Source: Parabacteroides sp. FAFU027 (lineage in GTDB: Bacteria > Bacteroidota > Bacteroidia > Bacteroidales > UBA7332). From it: DNA of 64,000 nt. Positions 26,922 through 34,956 of this stretch are shown here, one piece after another. The number at the start of each line of letters is the position of its first letter. The first letter of the stretch is position 1. A program made the translations under genes and the position numbers. The notes beneath the pieces are model-generated. The model saw nothing but the letters and a program-made list of their open reading frames with translations, was not told the DNA's origin and ran no database searches. The stretch covers positions 372,001 to 436,000 of the forward strand of contig NZ_JAKZKV010000001.1 of the NCBI RefSeq assembly GCF_022808675.1. Direction: 5' to 3'.

Positions 26922-27446
26922 ATGAAAACACTATATAAAATATTAGGACTTACGATTATTGACTTTGGACTGATTTGGCTATGGGTGTATCGAATGGACC
27001 CAGACCCAAGTGTTTCAATAGAAATCATTCTTCTGGTTCCTTTTGTTTTTGTTCTTAATCTTATAATAGCAGGAGTTCTATTATTTGCTAAAAAGAAGGA
27101 GTATTCGAGTGTATTTCTTGTAAACTCAGTCCTTTCTTCAATTATAATGTTTTACCTGTTTGGAAGGGGTATCGACAGACACCAAAACAAACAATTAGAA
27201 GAATGGACATTTCAGAAAGCCGACACTACTTTTTCATTGATAAGGTTGAAAGAAACAAACGAATTTAGTCTCACTTACAGTTTAAATCCTGGTTCATCCT
27301 GTGGGTTCTTAGACGGACATTATGAGAACGAAAATGGGAATTGGATTTTAAAAGCGGACTCTATGACAATGAAAATTAGCAAAGACAATTTGATTGGTTT
27401 CAGAAATCCAACTGACACCATAAGAATGAAAAAAATAGAAAGATAA
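26922..27446 (+). CDS. Membrane protein of unknown function
   Basis: A 174-aa protein not recognised. Three hydrophobic segments in the first 90 residues (about 5-24, 33-55 and 63-82) are followed by a soluble domain with ETNEFSLTYSLNPGSSCGF and NGNWILKADSMTMKIS, which looks like a small beta-sheet domain. The ATG lies 10 bases after module A, and the stop is directly followed by the left end of the RAYT element. First gene of the accessory array. Confidence 0.65.
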   Translation: MKTLYKILGLTIIDFGLIWLWVYRMDPDPSVSIEIILLVPFVFVLNLIIAGVLLFAKKKEYSSVFLVNSVLSSIIMFYLFGRGIDRHQNKQLEEWTFQKADTTFSLIRLKETNEFSLTYSLNPGSSCGFLDGHYENENGNWILKADSMTMKISKDNLIGFRNPTDTIRMKKIER

Positions 27447-27448
27447 AA

Positions 27449-28160
27449 AGTAACTCTTGGCGCGAGTTTAGCGATAGCGTAACTCGTGTCCAAAACAAAG
27501 ACAGCTTGTAGCTGTCGCATAAATAAAAGCAGAAATTCTATGAGTAGAAAATACAAATTCCGAAACCCGGAAGCGATCTATTTTGCCACATTCGCGACTG
27601 TAAACTGGATTGATGTTTTCACAAGACCATTATACAAAGATATAGTGGTCGATAGCCTGAATTATTGCATTAAGGAGAAAGGATTAGTGATATATGCATG
27701 GGTGATAATGAGTAATCATGTGCATCTGGTCATCGAGCAAAGGGAAATTCCGTTGGAAGATATCCTAAGAGATTTAAAAAGACACACTTCAAAAGCGATA
27801 ACCAAAGCGATTGAAGAAAATCCACAGGAAAGTCGGAAAGAATGGATGCTTTGGATGTTTGAGCGTGCCGGAAAACGAAATTCTCATAATAGTAAGTATC
27901 AATTCTGGCAGCAACATAATCAACCGATAGAGCTTTCAACTCAAGCTTTTGCGATAGATAATACGATTGACTACATACATGAGAATCCGGTAAGAGCTGG
28001 TTTTGTGGACAGACCGGAAAACTATCCATACAGTAGCGCAATAGATTTTGCAGGTGGCAAAGGAAGAGTAAATATTGAACCTTGTTAAACAAAACCGCAG
28101 CTACAAGCTGCTCAAATTTCCAGCACGAGTTACGCTGCGCTAAACTCGCGCTAGAGGGAG
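27449..28160 (+). mobile_element. Intact REP-associated tyrosine transposase element
   Basis: A single-gene element bounded by inverted palindromic ends. The left end has TGGCGCGAGTTTAGCGATAG then CGTAACTCGTG, followed by the small hairpin GACAGCTTGTAGCTGTC. The right end has the partner hairpin GCAGCTACAAGCTGC and CACGAGTTACGCTGCGCTAA then ACTCGCGCTAG. The transposase gene fills the interior. The ends are shared with at least five shorter modules between 28.8 and 37.4 kb, for which this is the evident parent. Confidence 0.88.
27540..28088 (+). CDS. REP-associated tyrosine transposase (RAYT, Y1/IS200-like)
   Basis: A 182-aa HUH-type single-strand transposase. The HUH metal-binding motif is in IYAWVIMSNHVHLVIEQ, and the probable catalytic tyrosine is in the helix TIDYIHENPVRAGFV; YPYSSAIDFAGGKGRVNIEPC ends the protein in RAYT fashion. 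RAYTs process REP hairpins by strand cleavage. I start at 27540 because the upstream in-frame ATG lies in the terminal repeat. The last residues (KGRVNI) are recognisable in the deleted modules. Confidence 0.92.
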   Translation: MSRKYKFRNPEAIYFATFATVNWIDVFTRPLYKDIVVDSLNYCIKEKGLVIYAWVIMSNHVHLVIEQREIPLEDILRDLKRHTSKAITKAIEENPQESRKEWMLWMFERAGKRNSHNSKYQFWQQHNQPIELSTQAFAIDNTIDYIHENPVRAGFVDRPENYPYSSAIDFAGGKGRVNIEPC

Positions 28161-28172
28161 TAGAAAAAACAT

Positions 28173-28865
28173 ATGACACCTGACAATTTAAAAACTGACT
28201 TCGACGAGATTTTTAAGGGAATAATTATTCCTTTCTTCAAAGACCTTGGATTTAGACGAAAAGCACAACATTTTTCACGACAAACGAATGACATAACACA
28301 GTGCTTTACTGTTCAGAAAAGTCAATGGAACTCGTATAACGACAGTTTGAGTTTTACGTTTAATTTGGGATTTTACAATGAGGAAATAAGGACACTTTCG
28401 TTGGGTAGAGAGTTGCCAACTAACTTTCCTAAAACTACAGACTGTTTTATATATGACAGACTTGGATCTTATTCTCACAAATGTGACCATTGGTATGAAC
28501 TAAGTAAACGTGTTGACAGAACCAAAGTTGCAGGACAAGTAAAGAGTGATCTTGAGAAATATTTAAAACCATTATTTGAAGAGTATAAATCGCTTGACGA
28601 CCTCAAAAGATATTCGGAAAGAAATACAGGCTTTCTTTTGTCTCCATACGGAAAAATAGTATTTCTAATGATGACAGATCAAATGGAAAGGGGTAAACAA
28701 CTCATAAAAGAACAACACAAACTTGCTTTGACACCTCAAATGACGACTCAAATTATAAATTATCCAGACGGTCGAAAAGAAGAAAAAAAGTCTAAACCAT
28801 ACATAAATCAATATTATGTTGATCATATAGAAAGACTTGCAAGACATTACGATATTGAACTATGA
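28173..28865 (+). CDS. DUF4304-family protein
   Basis: A 230-aa soluble protein. LKTDFDEIFKGIIIPFFKDLGFRRKAQHFSR, then FTVQKSQWNSYNDSLSFTFNLGFY, is the characteristic DUF4304 pattern (a GF-[RK]-[RK] turn, then a strand ending in F-x-VQ-K-S). The family has no established activity; it is scattered in mobile regions and has been suspected of roles in conflict systems. It starts 13 bases after the RAYT element and is followed five bases later by module C. Confidence 0.8.
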   Translation: MTPDNLKTDFDEIFKGIIIPFFKDLGFRRKAQHFSRQTNDITQCFTVQKSQWNSYNDSLSFTFNLGFYNEEIRTLSLGRELPTNFPKTTDCFIYDRLGSYSHKCDHWYELSKRVDRTKVAGQVKSDLEKYLKPLFEEYKSLDDLKRYSERNTGFLLSPYGKIVFLMMTDQMERGKQLIKEQHKLALTPQMTTQIINYPDGRKEEKKSKPYINQYYVDHIERLARHYDIEL

Positions 28866-28870
28866 AAAAC

Positions 28871-29113
28871 CCTCTTTCGCGCGAGTATGAAAAGTAACTC
28901 CTGGCGCGAGTTTAGCGATAGAATAACTCGTGTCCAAAACAAAGACAGCTTGTAGCTGTCGCATATTAATAATACGAATATGATAAATAGTCGACTGGCA
29001 TTGTTAGAGATTAAAGACAGAGTTAATATTGCAGCTTGTAGGACTATGCCGCAGCTACAAGCTGCTCGTATTTCCAGCACGAGTTACGCTGCGCTAAACT
29101 CGCGCTAGAGGGG
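28871..29113. repeat. RAYT-derived module C
   Basis: About 243 bases. Order: CTCTTTCGCGCGAG leader, GGCGCGAGTTTAGCGATAGA, ACTCGTG, hairpin GACAGCTTGTAGCTGTC, a remnant interior, hairpin GCAGCTACAAGCTGC, and CACGAGTTACGCTGCGC then TAAACTCGCGCTAG. The remnant (from ATG at 28980) matches the 3' end of the RAYT gene in sequence and frame (IKDRVNI versus GKGRVNI), so the module is an internally deleted copy. Confidence 0.88.
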
Positions 29114-29136
29114 TGTGTAATTGAAAAAAAGCTCTT

Positions 29137-29604
29137 ATGAAAGTGGATTTGCTGAACGAAAAGCTTAGGATTTTAAAAAAGAAAATGGAAGGATTTAATT
29201 ACGAAGTGTCCTTACATTTTGACTTATTTGAACAAGTTATTGATTTGGGTTTAATTAAAGATAAGATCAAAACTCTTTATCCAAAAGCTTATCCAGACTT
29301 TGACTCTTTGACTTTAACTGATTACGGAGACTTAAAAATAGTTGTTAGTGACTGTTTTGATTATCGCGTAGATAGCGGCGCTGGACTTGAATTAAATGAG
29401 AAAGAAGAAAAGGAATTAAAACTAGAAACACTTGAATTCTGGAATGCTTTTGATGGTTTCATTGCAAAGGATAATACTGATTTCTATATTTATCCAAATG
29501 AAACAGGATTGTCAATTTATCCAGTATGGTGGGATTTCGAATATTTAATTATCGATAATAAAAATCAGAACTCAGTATTATTTTATGGTGCAGCGTCTGA
29601 TTAA
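29137..29604 (+). CDS. Small acidic protein of unknown function
   Basis: A 155-aa soluble protein, not recognised. The N-terminus is a lysine-rich helix (LLNEKLRILKKKMEG); the rest is acidic with many aromatics, ending GLSIYPVWWDFEYLIIDNKNQNSVLFYGAASD. Size and composition recall small immunity-type proteins, but I see no diagnostic motif. It starts 24 bases after module C and ends 20 bases before module D. Confidence 0.65.
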   Translation: MKVDLLNEKLRILKKKMEGFNYEVSLHFDLFEQVIDLGLIKDKIKTLYPKAYPDFDSLTLTDYGDLKIVVSDCFDYRVDSGAGLELNEKEEKELKLETLEFWNAFDGFIAKDNTDFYIYPNETGLSIYPVWWDFEYLIIDNKNQNSVLFYGAASD

Positions 29605-29623
29605 TGATAAAAATCAACTACCC

Positions 29624-29868
29624 CCTCTTTCGCGCGAGTTTGAAAAGTAACTCTTGGCGCGAGTTTAGCGATAGCGTAACTCGTGTCCAAAACAAAGACA
29701 GCTTGTAGCTGTCGCATATTAATGATATGAATATGAGAAATAGTCGACTGGCATTGTTAGAGATCAAAGGCAGAGTTAATATTGCAACTTGCCGGACTAT
29801 CACGCAGCTACAAGCTGCTCGTATTTCCAGCACGAGGTACACTGCGCTAAACTTGCGCTAGAGGGGGG
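29624..29868. repeat. RAYT-derived module D
   Basis: About 245 bases, same order as module C. The remnant interior starts at 29733 and encodes KGRVNI, identical to the RAYT C-terminus. The right end has small changes (CACGAGGTACACTGCGC). Confidence 0.88.
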
Positions 29869-29881
29869 ACTTATTGAATAG

Positions 29882-29977
29882 TTTGACAAAAGTAAAATTA
29901 CCGACAAAACAAGAGTAAAACAAATACTACGTTCGTTGCTCGTTGACGAACAATCAATTGAACTAATAGTTGAATGA
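29882..29977 (+). pseudogene. C-terminal remnant of an unknown gene cut by module D
   Basis: An open frame without a start codon, just right of module D. It reads FDKSKITDKTRVKQILRSLL and then VDEQSIELIVE before a TGA. The amphipathic pattern looks like a real protein C-terminus. The rest of the gene appears to have been removed where the module sits. Too short to assign. Confidence 0.4.
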
Positions 29978-30033
29978 GGAAATTATATAGAAAATAAAAA
30001 CTACCCGTTGGGTGCTATATAAAAAAGAAAATT

Positions 30034-30717
30034 ATGATAACATCGAATGATATAAAAAAATATGCTTTTGATCAAGGAGCAGATTTGTGTGGAATAGCTT
30101 CAATAGATAGATTTGATGATTTTCCGAAAGGTTTTCATCCTAAAGATGTATACAAAGAAACACAATCTGTCATATCGATAGTATGTAAAATTCCTGAAAT
30201 GCCATTGTATATAGATACTCCATCACCATATACAGCGATTGAAGAAATAGCTCTAACAAAAGTAAGTCAAATAGCATTTGCAATTACAAACTATATTGAG
30301 AAGAAAGGATATTCAGCAATATTGATACCTTCAGTTCCATATGATTATTGGGATGCAGATACTTTAACTGGAAAGGGAATACTCTCATTAAAACACATAG
30401 GATATAAGGCTGGAATCGGAAGAATAGGAAAAAATGCATTGTTATGTAATGAAAAGTATGGTAATTTGATAAAACTTGGAGCCATAATAACCAATGCTGT
30501 TTTAGAATCTGATGACTTAATCGATAAAGAGTATTGTAATGAAAAGTGTAGATTGTGTATCGATAGTTGTCCGGTAAATGCAATAGATGAAAATTATCAT
30601 GTATCACAAAAGAAATGTCGAGAGTATTCAGAAATTAAAAATAAAAGGGGTGTTGAGATTTATTCTTGTAAAGAATGTCGAAAAGTTTGCCCAAATGGAA
30701 GTAGATTGAGAAAATAA
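30034..30717 (+). CDS. 4Fe-4S protein related to epoxyqueuosine reductase
   Basis: A 227-aa protein. The N-terminal part resembles the QueG/DUF1730 region (FDQGADLCGIASIDRF, LSLKHIGYKAGIGRIGKNALL). The C-terminus carries ferredoxin-like cysteine clusters: EKCRLCIDSCPVNAI and later SCKECRKVCPNG. It is shorter than true QueG (about 310-380 aa), so it may be a related iron-sulphur oxidoreductase rather than the queuosine enzyme. The gene is A+T-rich like its neighbours. Confidence 0.8.
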   Translation: MITSNDIKKYAFDQGADLCGIASIDRFDDFPKGFHPKDVYKETQSVISIVCKIPEMPLYIDTPSPYTAIEEIALTKVSQIAFAITNYIEKKGYSAILIPSVPYDYWDADTLTGKGILSLKHIGYKAGIGRIGKNALLCNEKYGNLIKLGAIITNAVLESDDLIDKEYCNEKCRLCIDSCPVNAIDENYHVSQKKCREYSEIKNKRGVEIYSCKECRKVCPNGSRLRK

Positions 30718-30726
30718 ATAATACAG

Positions 30727-30982
30727 CTCCTCTTTCGCGCGAGTTTGAAAAGTAACTCCTGGTGCGAGTTTAGCGATAGCGCAACTCGTACCCAAAACTA
30801 AGACAGCTTGTAGCTGTCGAATGTAAAGAAATAAATAAGCTGAAAGCAGTGAATCTATATTATCAAACAGGAACTCCTAAACTCGCACTAGTGAGGATAG
30901 CATAAAGGATTTGAAAGCAGTGAATCTATATTATCAAACAGGAACTCCTAAACTCGCACTAGTGAGGATAGCATAAAGGATT
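30727..30982. repeat. Degenerate RAYT-derived module E with a 71-bp duplication
   Basis: The left end (CTCTTTCGCGCGAG, GGTGCGAGTTTAGCGATAGC, hairpin AGACAGCTTGTAGCTGTC) is intact. The right half is altered: a 71-base segment at 30841-30911, ending with the module's terminal ACTCGCACTAGTGAGG, is perfectly duplicated at 30912-30982. Confidence 0.85.
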
Positions 30983-31023
30983 TGAATGTTATATAGAGGG
31001 ATGCTAGGGCAGTTGAAAAAAAC

Positions 31024-31647
31024 ATGAGACAACAAAAGACAGACGATATAATCAAGTTCCTTAAGGACAATATTGAACCACTGCAAGACAGCGTATATGG
31101 ACTTGGCTACCGTGCTTCTGTTTATTTAACAGACGGTACATTTTTACCATGCGTTATTTTCAGAAATCCGAAAACGATTGTGGATTTAGCGATAGGGCGG
31201 TTTAAAGAAGAACAACCGGAAAAAGGAATTTTTAAAAGAAAATCCGGAGTTAGTTATTACGACTTAGTGAAAAACTTCGTGACAACTGGTAATTGTATAA
31301 ACGAATATGACATTGACAGAGTTGAGAAAAGTAAATTTGCTTTTCCACTAAAAATACAAAAGCAAATACAAGGTGAAACAACTATGGGTTGGACAGGTTT
31401 TGCAGCAAAAATGAAAGATGGAAAGTACGTAGGATTTGGAACGAATTTTCATTGGGAGTTTTTCAATATGCCTGACAATTATTCGGTTGACGACATTGAA
31501 GAAATAATTAATCATAGCTATGTTCTTAAGACTGGAGAGCTACGGTCACACAGGCAAGGACCATTAACAAGACCAGAAGAATATAAAAATGCTGTTGTTT
31601 ATAGAGAACGACCATATTTTGAATGTTACTTAGACAACTTATTATGA
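31024..31647 (+). CDS. Protein of unknown function
   Basis: A 207-aa soluble protein without signal peptide, not recognised. Notable segments are YGLGYRASVYLTDGTFLPCVIF, a central GWTGFAAKMKDGKYVGFGTNF-type beta region, and an acidic helix YSVDDIEEIINHSYV. It lies between modules E and F and starts three codons into MRQQKTDDIIKFLKDN with no upstream alternative. Confidence 0.6.
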   Translation: MRQQKTDDIIKFLKDNIEPLQDSVYGLGYRASVYLTDGTFLPCVIFRNPKTIVDLAIGRFKEEQPEKGIFKRKSGVSYYDLVKNFVTTGNCINEYDIDRVEKSKFAFPLKIQKQIQGETTMGWTGFAAKMKDGKYVGFGTNFHWEFFNMPDNYSVDDIEEIINHSYVLKTGELRSHRQGPLTRPEEYKNAVVYRERPYFECYLDNLL

Positions 31648-31670
31648 GACAACACGAGTAATTTAAAAAC

Positions 31671-31910
31671 GAAAAGTAACTCCTGGCGCGAGTTTAGCGA
31701 TAGCGTAACTCGTGTCCAAAACAAAGACAGCTTGTAGCTGTCGCATATTAATGATATGAATATGATAAATAGTCGACTGGCATTGAAAGAGATCAAAGAC
31801 AGAATTAATAATGCAACTTGCCGGACTATCCCGCAGCTACAAGCTGCTCGTATTTCCAGCACGATCCCGATAGAATTCGGGAATGCTGCGCTAAACTCGC
31901 GCTAGAGGGA
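31671..31910. repeat. RAYT-derived module F with an inserted palindrome
   Basis: About 240 bases in the same order as module C, but near the right end the normal GAGTTACGC is replaced by an insert containing TCCCGATAGAATTCGGGA, itself a palindrome (31864-31883). The frame through the remnant (ATG at 31762) stays open across the insert. Confidence 0.87.
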
Positions 31911-31970
31911 GGATGTTATGTGCAACCGTAAAAAAACATAATCCGAAACTACTACAACACAATACTAATC

Positions 31971-32714
31971 ATGAAAAGAAAATTATTTATTGCGCTCATT
32001 TGCTATCCATTAGTTTTAACTGCACAGCAAACAGTAAAAGTGAAAAAGAGTATGAAAAATTCATGCAGAACTGAGAATTATGAAGTTCTTAAATCAGATC
32101 GTAAAATTCGACATGGTCATTATCAACAGATATTAAACGGTCATATTTTGGAAGATGGTTATTACAAAAATGGTTTGAAAGATAGTCTTTGGCAAGACTA
32201 TAATCTCAATGGATCTTTAATCTCAACTGGAATGTACAAGGAAGATCAACAGGTTGGTAACTGGAACTTCTACAATGCAATGGGCTTACTTGAGCAAACA
32301 TATGATTTCACAAATCAGAAACTATTATATTACCTTCCCGAAAAGCAAGGAGAAGAACAAAAATATAATATTTTGATTAATAACGAAAATCAAGAGGTCA
32401 TATTGGATAGACCTCCTTTATATATAGAAGGTACCGAAGCAGTAAGAAAGAAATTTACTTTTAACATGAAAATCCCTTTTGAGGTTTATGAATCAGGGAA
32501 AAGTGGGAAAGTAGTTATTCGACTTAGCATCAACGAAAAAGGAGAAGTTACCGATTATGAAATCAAACAAAGCTTTGGATATGGCTTAGACGAAGAAGTG
32601 CTGCGTGTTGTAAAAACCCTAACACATTGGCTACCTGCCATTTATCAAGGGAAAGAAATCGCGACAAAAATAAACATACCATTTAACTTTATGATGTCCA
32701 CAGGAACACATTGA
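31971..32714 (+). CDS. Secreted MORN-repeat protein with C-terminal TonB domain
   Basis: A 247-aa protein with an N-terminal signal peptide (residues 1-18). Residues about 45-105 hold MORN/YwqK-like repeats (EDGYYKNGLKDSLWQDYNLN, STGMYKEDQQVGNWNFYN). Residues about 165-244 form a TonB C-terminal domain (GKVVIRLSINEKGEVTDYEI, LPAIYQGKEIATKINIPFNF). Such proteins are common in Bacteroidota. Upstream is GTTATGTGCAA (31915), the sequence that also ends the attC-like site at 36.6 kb. Confidence 0.82.
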   Translation: MKRKLFIALICYPLVLTAQQTVKVKKSMKNSCRTENYEVLKSDRKIRHGHYQQILNGHILEDGYYKNGLKDSLWQDYNLNGSLISTGMYKEDQQVGNWNFYNAMGLLEQTYDFTNQKLLYYLPEKQGEEQKYNILINNENQEVILDRPPLYIEGTEAVRKKFTFNMKIPFEVYESGKSGKVVIRLSINEKGEVTDYEIKQSFGYGLDEEVLRVVKTLTHWLPAIYQGKEIATKINIPFNFMMSTGTH

Positions 32715-32745
32715 CAATCATAAACAAAAAAGAATTCTAAAACGG

Positions 32746-32852
32746 CTAGCACATAATACATAGCCTTTCGTGCGGTCGGCAAGACCCAGCATGAAAGGCA
32801 GGTTGAACTATATTCCCGATTCACTGTCGGTCATGTACGGAAGAAAGAAGTC
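32746..32852. repeat. Dispersed 107-bp repeat, copy 1
   Basis: Begins AGCACATAATACATAG and ends GTACGGAAGAAAGAAGTC. It contains an internal hairpin (CTTTCGTGCGGTC, GACCCAGCATGAAAG) and ATTCCCGATTCACTGTCGG. About 90 percent identical by eye to 34485-34591. Both copies directly follow a coding gene of the array. Confidence 0.85.
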
Positions 32853-32929
32853 CCCTCTTTTGTGCGAGTTTTAAAGGTAACTCCTGCCGCGAGTTTAGCG
32901 ATAGCGTTCCCGCTATCGGGAACGCTACC
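32852..32929. repeat. Truncated RAYT-type module G'
   Basis: The left end only (TCTTTTGTGCGAG, CCGCGAGTTTAGCGATAGCG), ending in the palindrome GTTCCCGCTATCGGGAAC, and abutting a complete module. Confidence 0.8.
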
Positions 32930-33173
32930 CCTCTTTCGCGCGAGTTTGAAAGGTAACCTCTGGCGCGAGTTTAGCGATAACGTAACTCGTGTCCAAAAAC
33001 AAAGACAGCTTGTAGCTGTCGCATATTAATGATACGAATATGATAAATAGTCGACTGGCATTGTTAGAGATCAAAGACAGAGTTAATATTGCAGCCTGCA
33101 GGACTATCACGCAGCTACAAGCTGCTCGTATTTCCAGCACGAGTACGCTGCGCTAAACTCGCGCTAGAGGGAG
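32930..33173. repeat. RAYT-derived module G
   Basis: About 244 bases in the standard order. Compared with module C one base is missing in the right terminal repeat (GAGTACGC for GAGTTACGC), which breaks the open frame running through the other copies. Confidence 0.88.
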
Positions 33174-33263
33174 TCGCATACAGGATTTGAGTGTCATATA
33201 GAGGGATGTTGGCACCAATGTTAGAGGAGGACACTGAAGCAATTGGATTATAAAATTACAAAG

Positions 33264-33857
33264 ATGACTAAAAAGGTACTTTTATTTTTATCGCAAGGAT
33301 TTGAAGCTTATGAAGCCAGCGCATTTACTGATGTGGTTGGATGGAGTCGTGAAGTCGGATTTAATGCTGTAGACTTAATTACAACAGGATTACGACCAGA
33401 ATATACATGCTATTGGAATTTAATAGTAAAACCAGAAATATCATTTGACCAAATAAAAGTAGAAGATTTTGACGCACTTGCAATTCCAGGAGGAGCACCT
33501 GTTGCGGGATTTTTAGAAGATGTATACGATGAAAGATTCCAAAACTTAATCAGAGAATTTGATAAACAGAACAAAATAATTGCATCAATCTGTGTCGGTG
33601 CACTACCAATCGGGAAATCAGGGGTCTTGGCAAATCGAAAAGCAACTACTTGGGACTTGAACAATGGTAAACGACGAAAAGAATTAGCAGATTTTGGAGT
33701 AACTGTATTAGACAAACGACTTGTAATTGATAAAAATATTATCACATCAACAGGTCCTGCTACATCACTAGATGTTGCATTTACTTTGCTTGAAATGTTG
33801 ACGAATATTGAAAATGTCAATGAGGTTAAAAAGAACATGCGATTTAATCTGGATTAA
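33264..33857 (+). CDS. DJ-1/PfpI-family protein
   Basis: A 197-aa cytoplasmic protein of the DJ-1/ThiJ/PfpI superfamily. VLLFLSQGFEAYEASAFTDVVGW is the standard start, DALAIPGGAPVAGFLED follows, and the nucleophile-elbow cysteine is in IIASICVGALPIGKSGVLANRKATT. STGPATSLDVAFTLLEML closes the fold. The ATG at 33264 is preferred over an upstream TTG. Substrate unknown; family members are deglycase-like or stress proteins. Confidence 0.88.
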   Translation: MTKKVLLFLSQGFEAYEASAFTDVVGWSREVGFNAVDLITTGLRPEYTCYWNLIVKPEISFDQIKVEDFDALAIPGGAPVAGFLEDVYDERFQNLIREFDKQNKIIASICVGALPIGKSGVLANRKATTWDLNNGKRRKELADFGVTVLDKRLVIDKNIITSTGPATSLDVAFTLLEMLTNIENVNEVKKNMRFNLD

Positions 33858-34005
33858 ATCCATAGAATCACTGGAAAACTATAAATGCCCAGAATGTGAG
33901 ACTTTAAATTCAGGTTGGGATTTATCTTGTCGAAAATGCGGAAACACACCGAGTTGTAAGTACGTAGAGAACAACCAAACAGAAATACAAGAACGAATAA
34001 AATAA
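33808..34005 (+). CDS. Possible small zinc-ribbon protein overlapping the DJ-1 gene
   Basis: A 65-codon frame starting inside the DJ-1 gene and ending 15 bases before the next gene. Its second half encodes YKCPECETLNSGWDLSCRKC, a clear CxxC...CxxC zinc-ribbon pattern. The first half is probably only a shadow of the DJ-1 frame. It may be a short real protein with a later start, or a tail once fused to the DJ-1 protein and separated by a frameshift. Confidence 0.4.
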   Translation: MKMSMRLKRTCDLIWIKSIESLENYKCPECETLNSGWDLSCRKCGNTPSCKYVENNQTEIQERIK

Positions 34006-34019
34006 AAGACAACTGGAAT

Positions 34020-34472
34020 ATGATAAGAATTAGAGAAGCGGTAGAAAAAGACTCAGTAATAATTTATGACTGTATTTGTGGACTGGCGGAACATGTTAAT
34101 CAACTAGACATGGTTTCGGCAACAGAACAAGACATAAAAGAATCAATTTTCAGTTCAGACAGTCATGTTAAAGTGTTTGTAGCCGAGAACGAAGAGAATA
34201 AGATTTGTGGCTTTGCGTTGATTTTAAAAACATTTTCAACGTTTAAGGCGAAGACGAATTATTACATTGAAGACTTATTCGTTTTTCCTGAGTATAGAAA
34301 TTTAGGAATTGGGAAACAGCTTTTTGATTACATAAAAGACTATGCGCAAGTTCATGGAGCGAATAAAGTGGAATGGTATGTGAACAACGCAAATCATGGA
34401 GCGATTGACTTTTATAAAAAGATTGGGGCTAAAGAACTTGATTATAAGTCGATTTACTACTTGACTGTTTGA
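34020..34472 (+). CDS. GNAT-family N-acetyltransferase
   Basis: A 150-aa acetyl-CoA-dependent acetyltransferase. IRIREAVEKDSVIIYDCI at the start, ICGFALILKTF, and the acetyl-CoA motif VFPEYRNLGIGKQLFDYIKD are typical; NNANHGAIDFYKKIGAKELD is the usual ending. The substrate cannot be told; the sequence resembles diamine/aminoglycoside-type GNATs only in general. It is followed by copy 2 of the dispersed 107-bp repeat. Confidence 0.9.
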   Translation: MIRIREAVEKDSVIIYDCICGLAEHVNQLDMVSATEQDIKESIFSSDSHVKVFVAENEENKICGFALILKTFSTFKAKTNYYIEDLFVFPEYRNLGIGKQLFDYIKDYAQVHGANKVEWYVNNANHGAIDFYKKIGAKELDYKSIYYLTV

Positions 34473-34484
34473 CAAACCAAGCAC

Positions 34485-34591
34485 CTAGCCCATAATACAT
34501 AGATCTTCGTGCGGTCGGCACGACCCAGCATGAAGAGCAGGTTGAATTACATTCCCGATTCACTGTCGGTCATGTATGGAAGAAAGAAGTC
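34485..34591. repeat. Dispersed 107-bp repeat, copy 2
   Basis: Begins CCCATAATACATAGAT and ends GTATGGAAGAAAGAAGTC, matching the copy at 32746-32852 across its length with a few substitutions. Lies 12 bases after the GNAT stop codon. Confidence 0.85.
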
Positions 34592-34710
34592 ATATGATTA
34601 TGGAGAAAGCAGCAGGTTTTAAGAGCACCGCGGTGTCAGGGAAAGAGAGAAATCGCTTGCTTCAAAGAGGCATTGACTGATACAAACACCAAAAGCAACG
34701 CAGCCATGAG

Positions 34711-34752
34711 TCTCTCTTTCGCGCGAGTTTGAACGGTAACTCCTGGCGCTAA
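34711..34752. repeat. RAYT-type module fragment
   Basis: CTCTTTCGCGCGAGTTTGAA and CTCCTGGCGCTAATAGGTAA: a left-end fragment of the array module, with the interior and right end lost. Confidence 0.7.
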
Positions 34753-34956
34753 TAGGTAATTCTGTACAAGACACAAAAGATTCAATTCGAAAAACATTAA
34801 ACAACTGAAATCCAACAATCAATCTATTAAGACATTAGTGTCGCATAAAGGATTTGATTGTCATATAGAGGGAAGTTAGTGGCAATTATAAAAAACAGAC
34901 GAGAATCCTGGAATTAATAGAAATCGGTATAAAATGAAATTTAAATATCTAATAGA

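Noticed and set aside
28847-29080. Antisense frames starting MLEIRAACSC in every module
   Set aside because: They lie entirely across the repeat on the opposite strand and recur only because the module recurs.
28980-29108. Conserved 42-codon frame in modules C, D, F and H as a real small gene
   Set aside because: Most differences between copies change the amino acid and module G has a frameshift, so the open frame is better explained as recent RAYT remnant than as selected coding sequence.
32746-34591. Group II intron or ribozyme in the two 107-bp repeats
   Set aside because: Short hairpins and a GTACGG-like end recall intron sequence superficially, but no domain V, no reverse transcriptase and too short.
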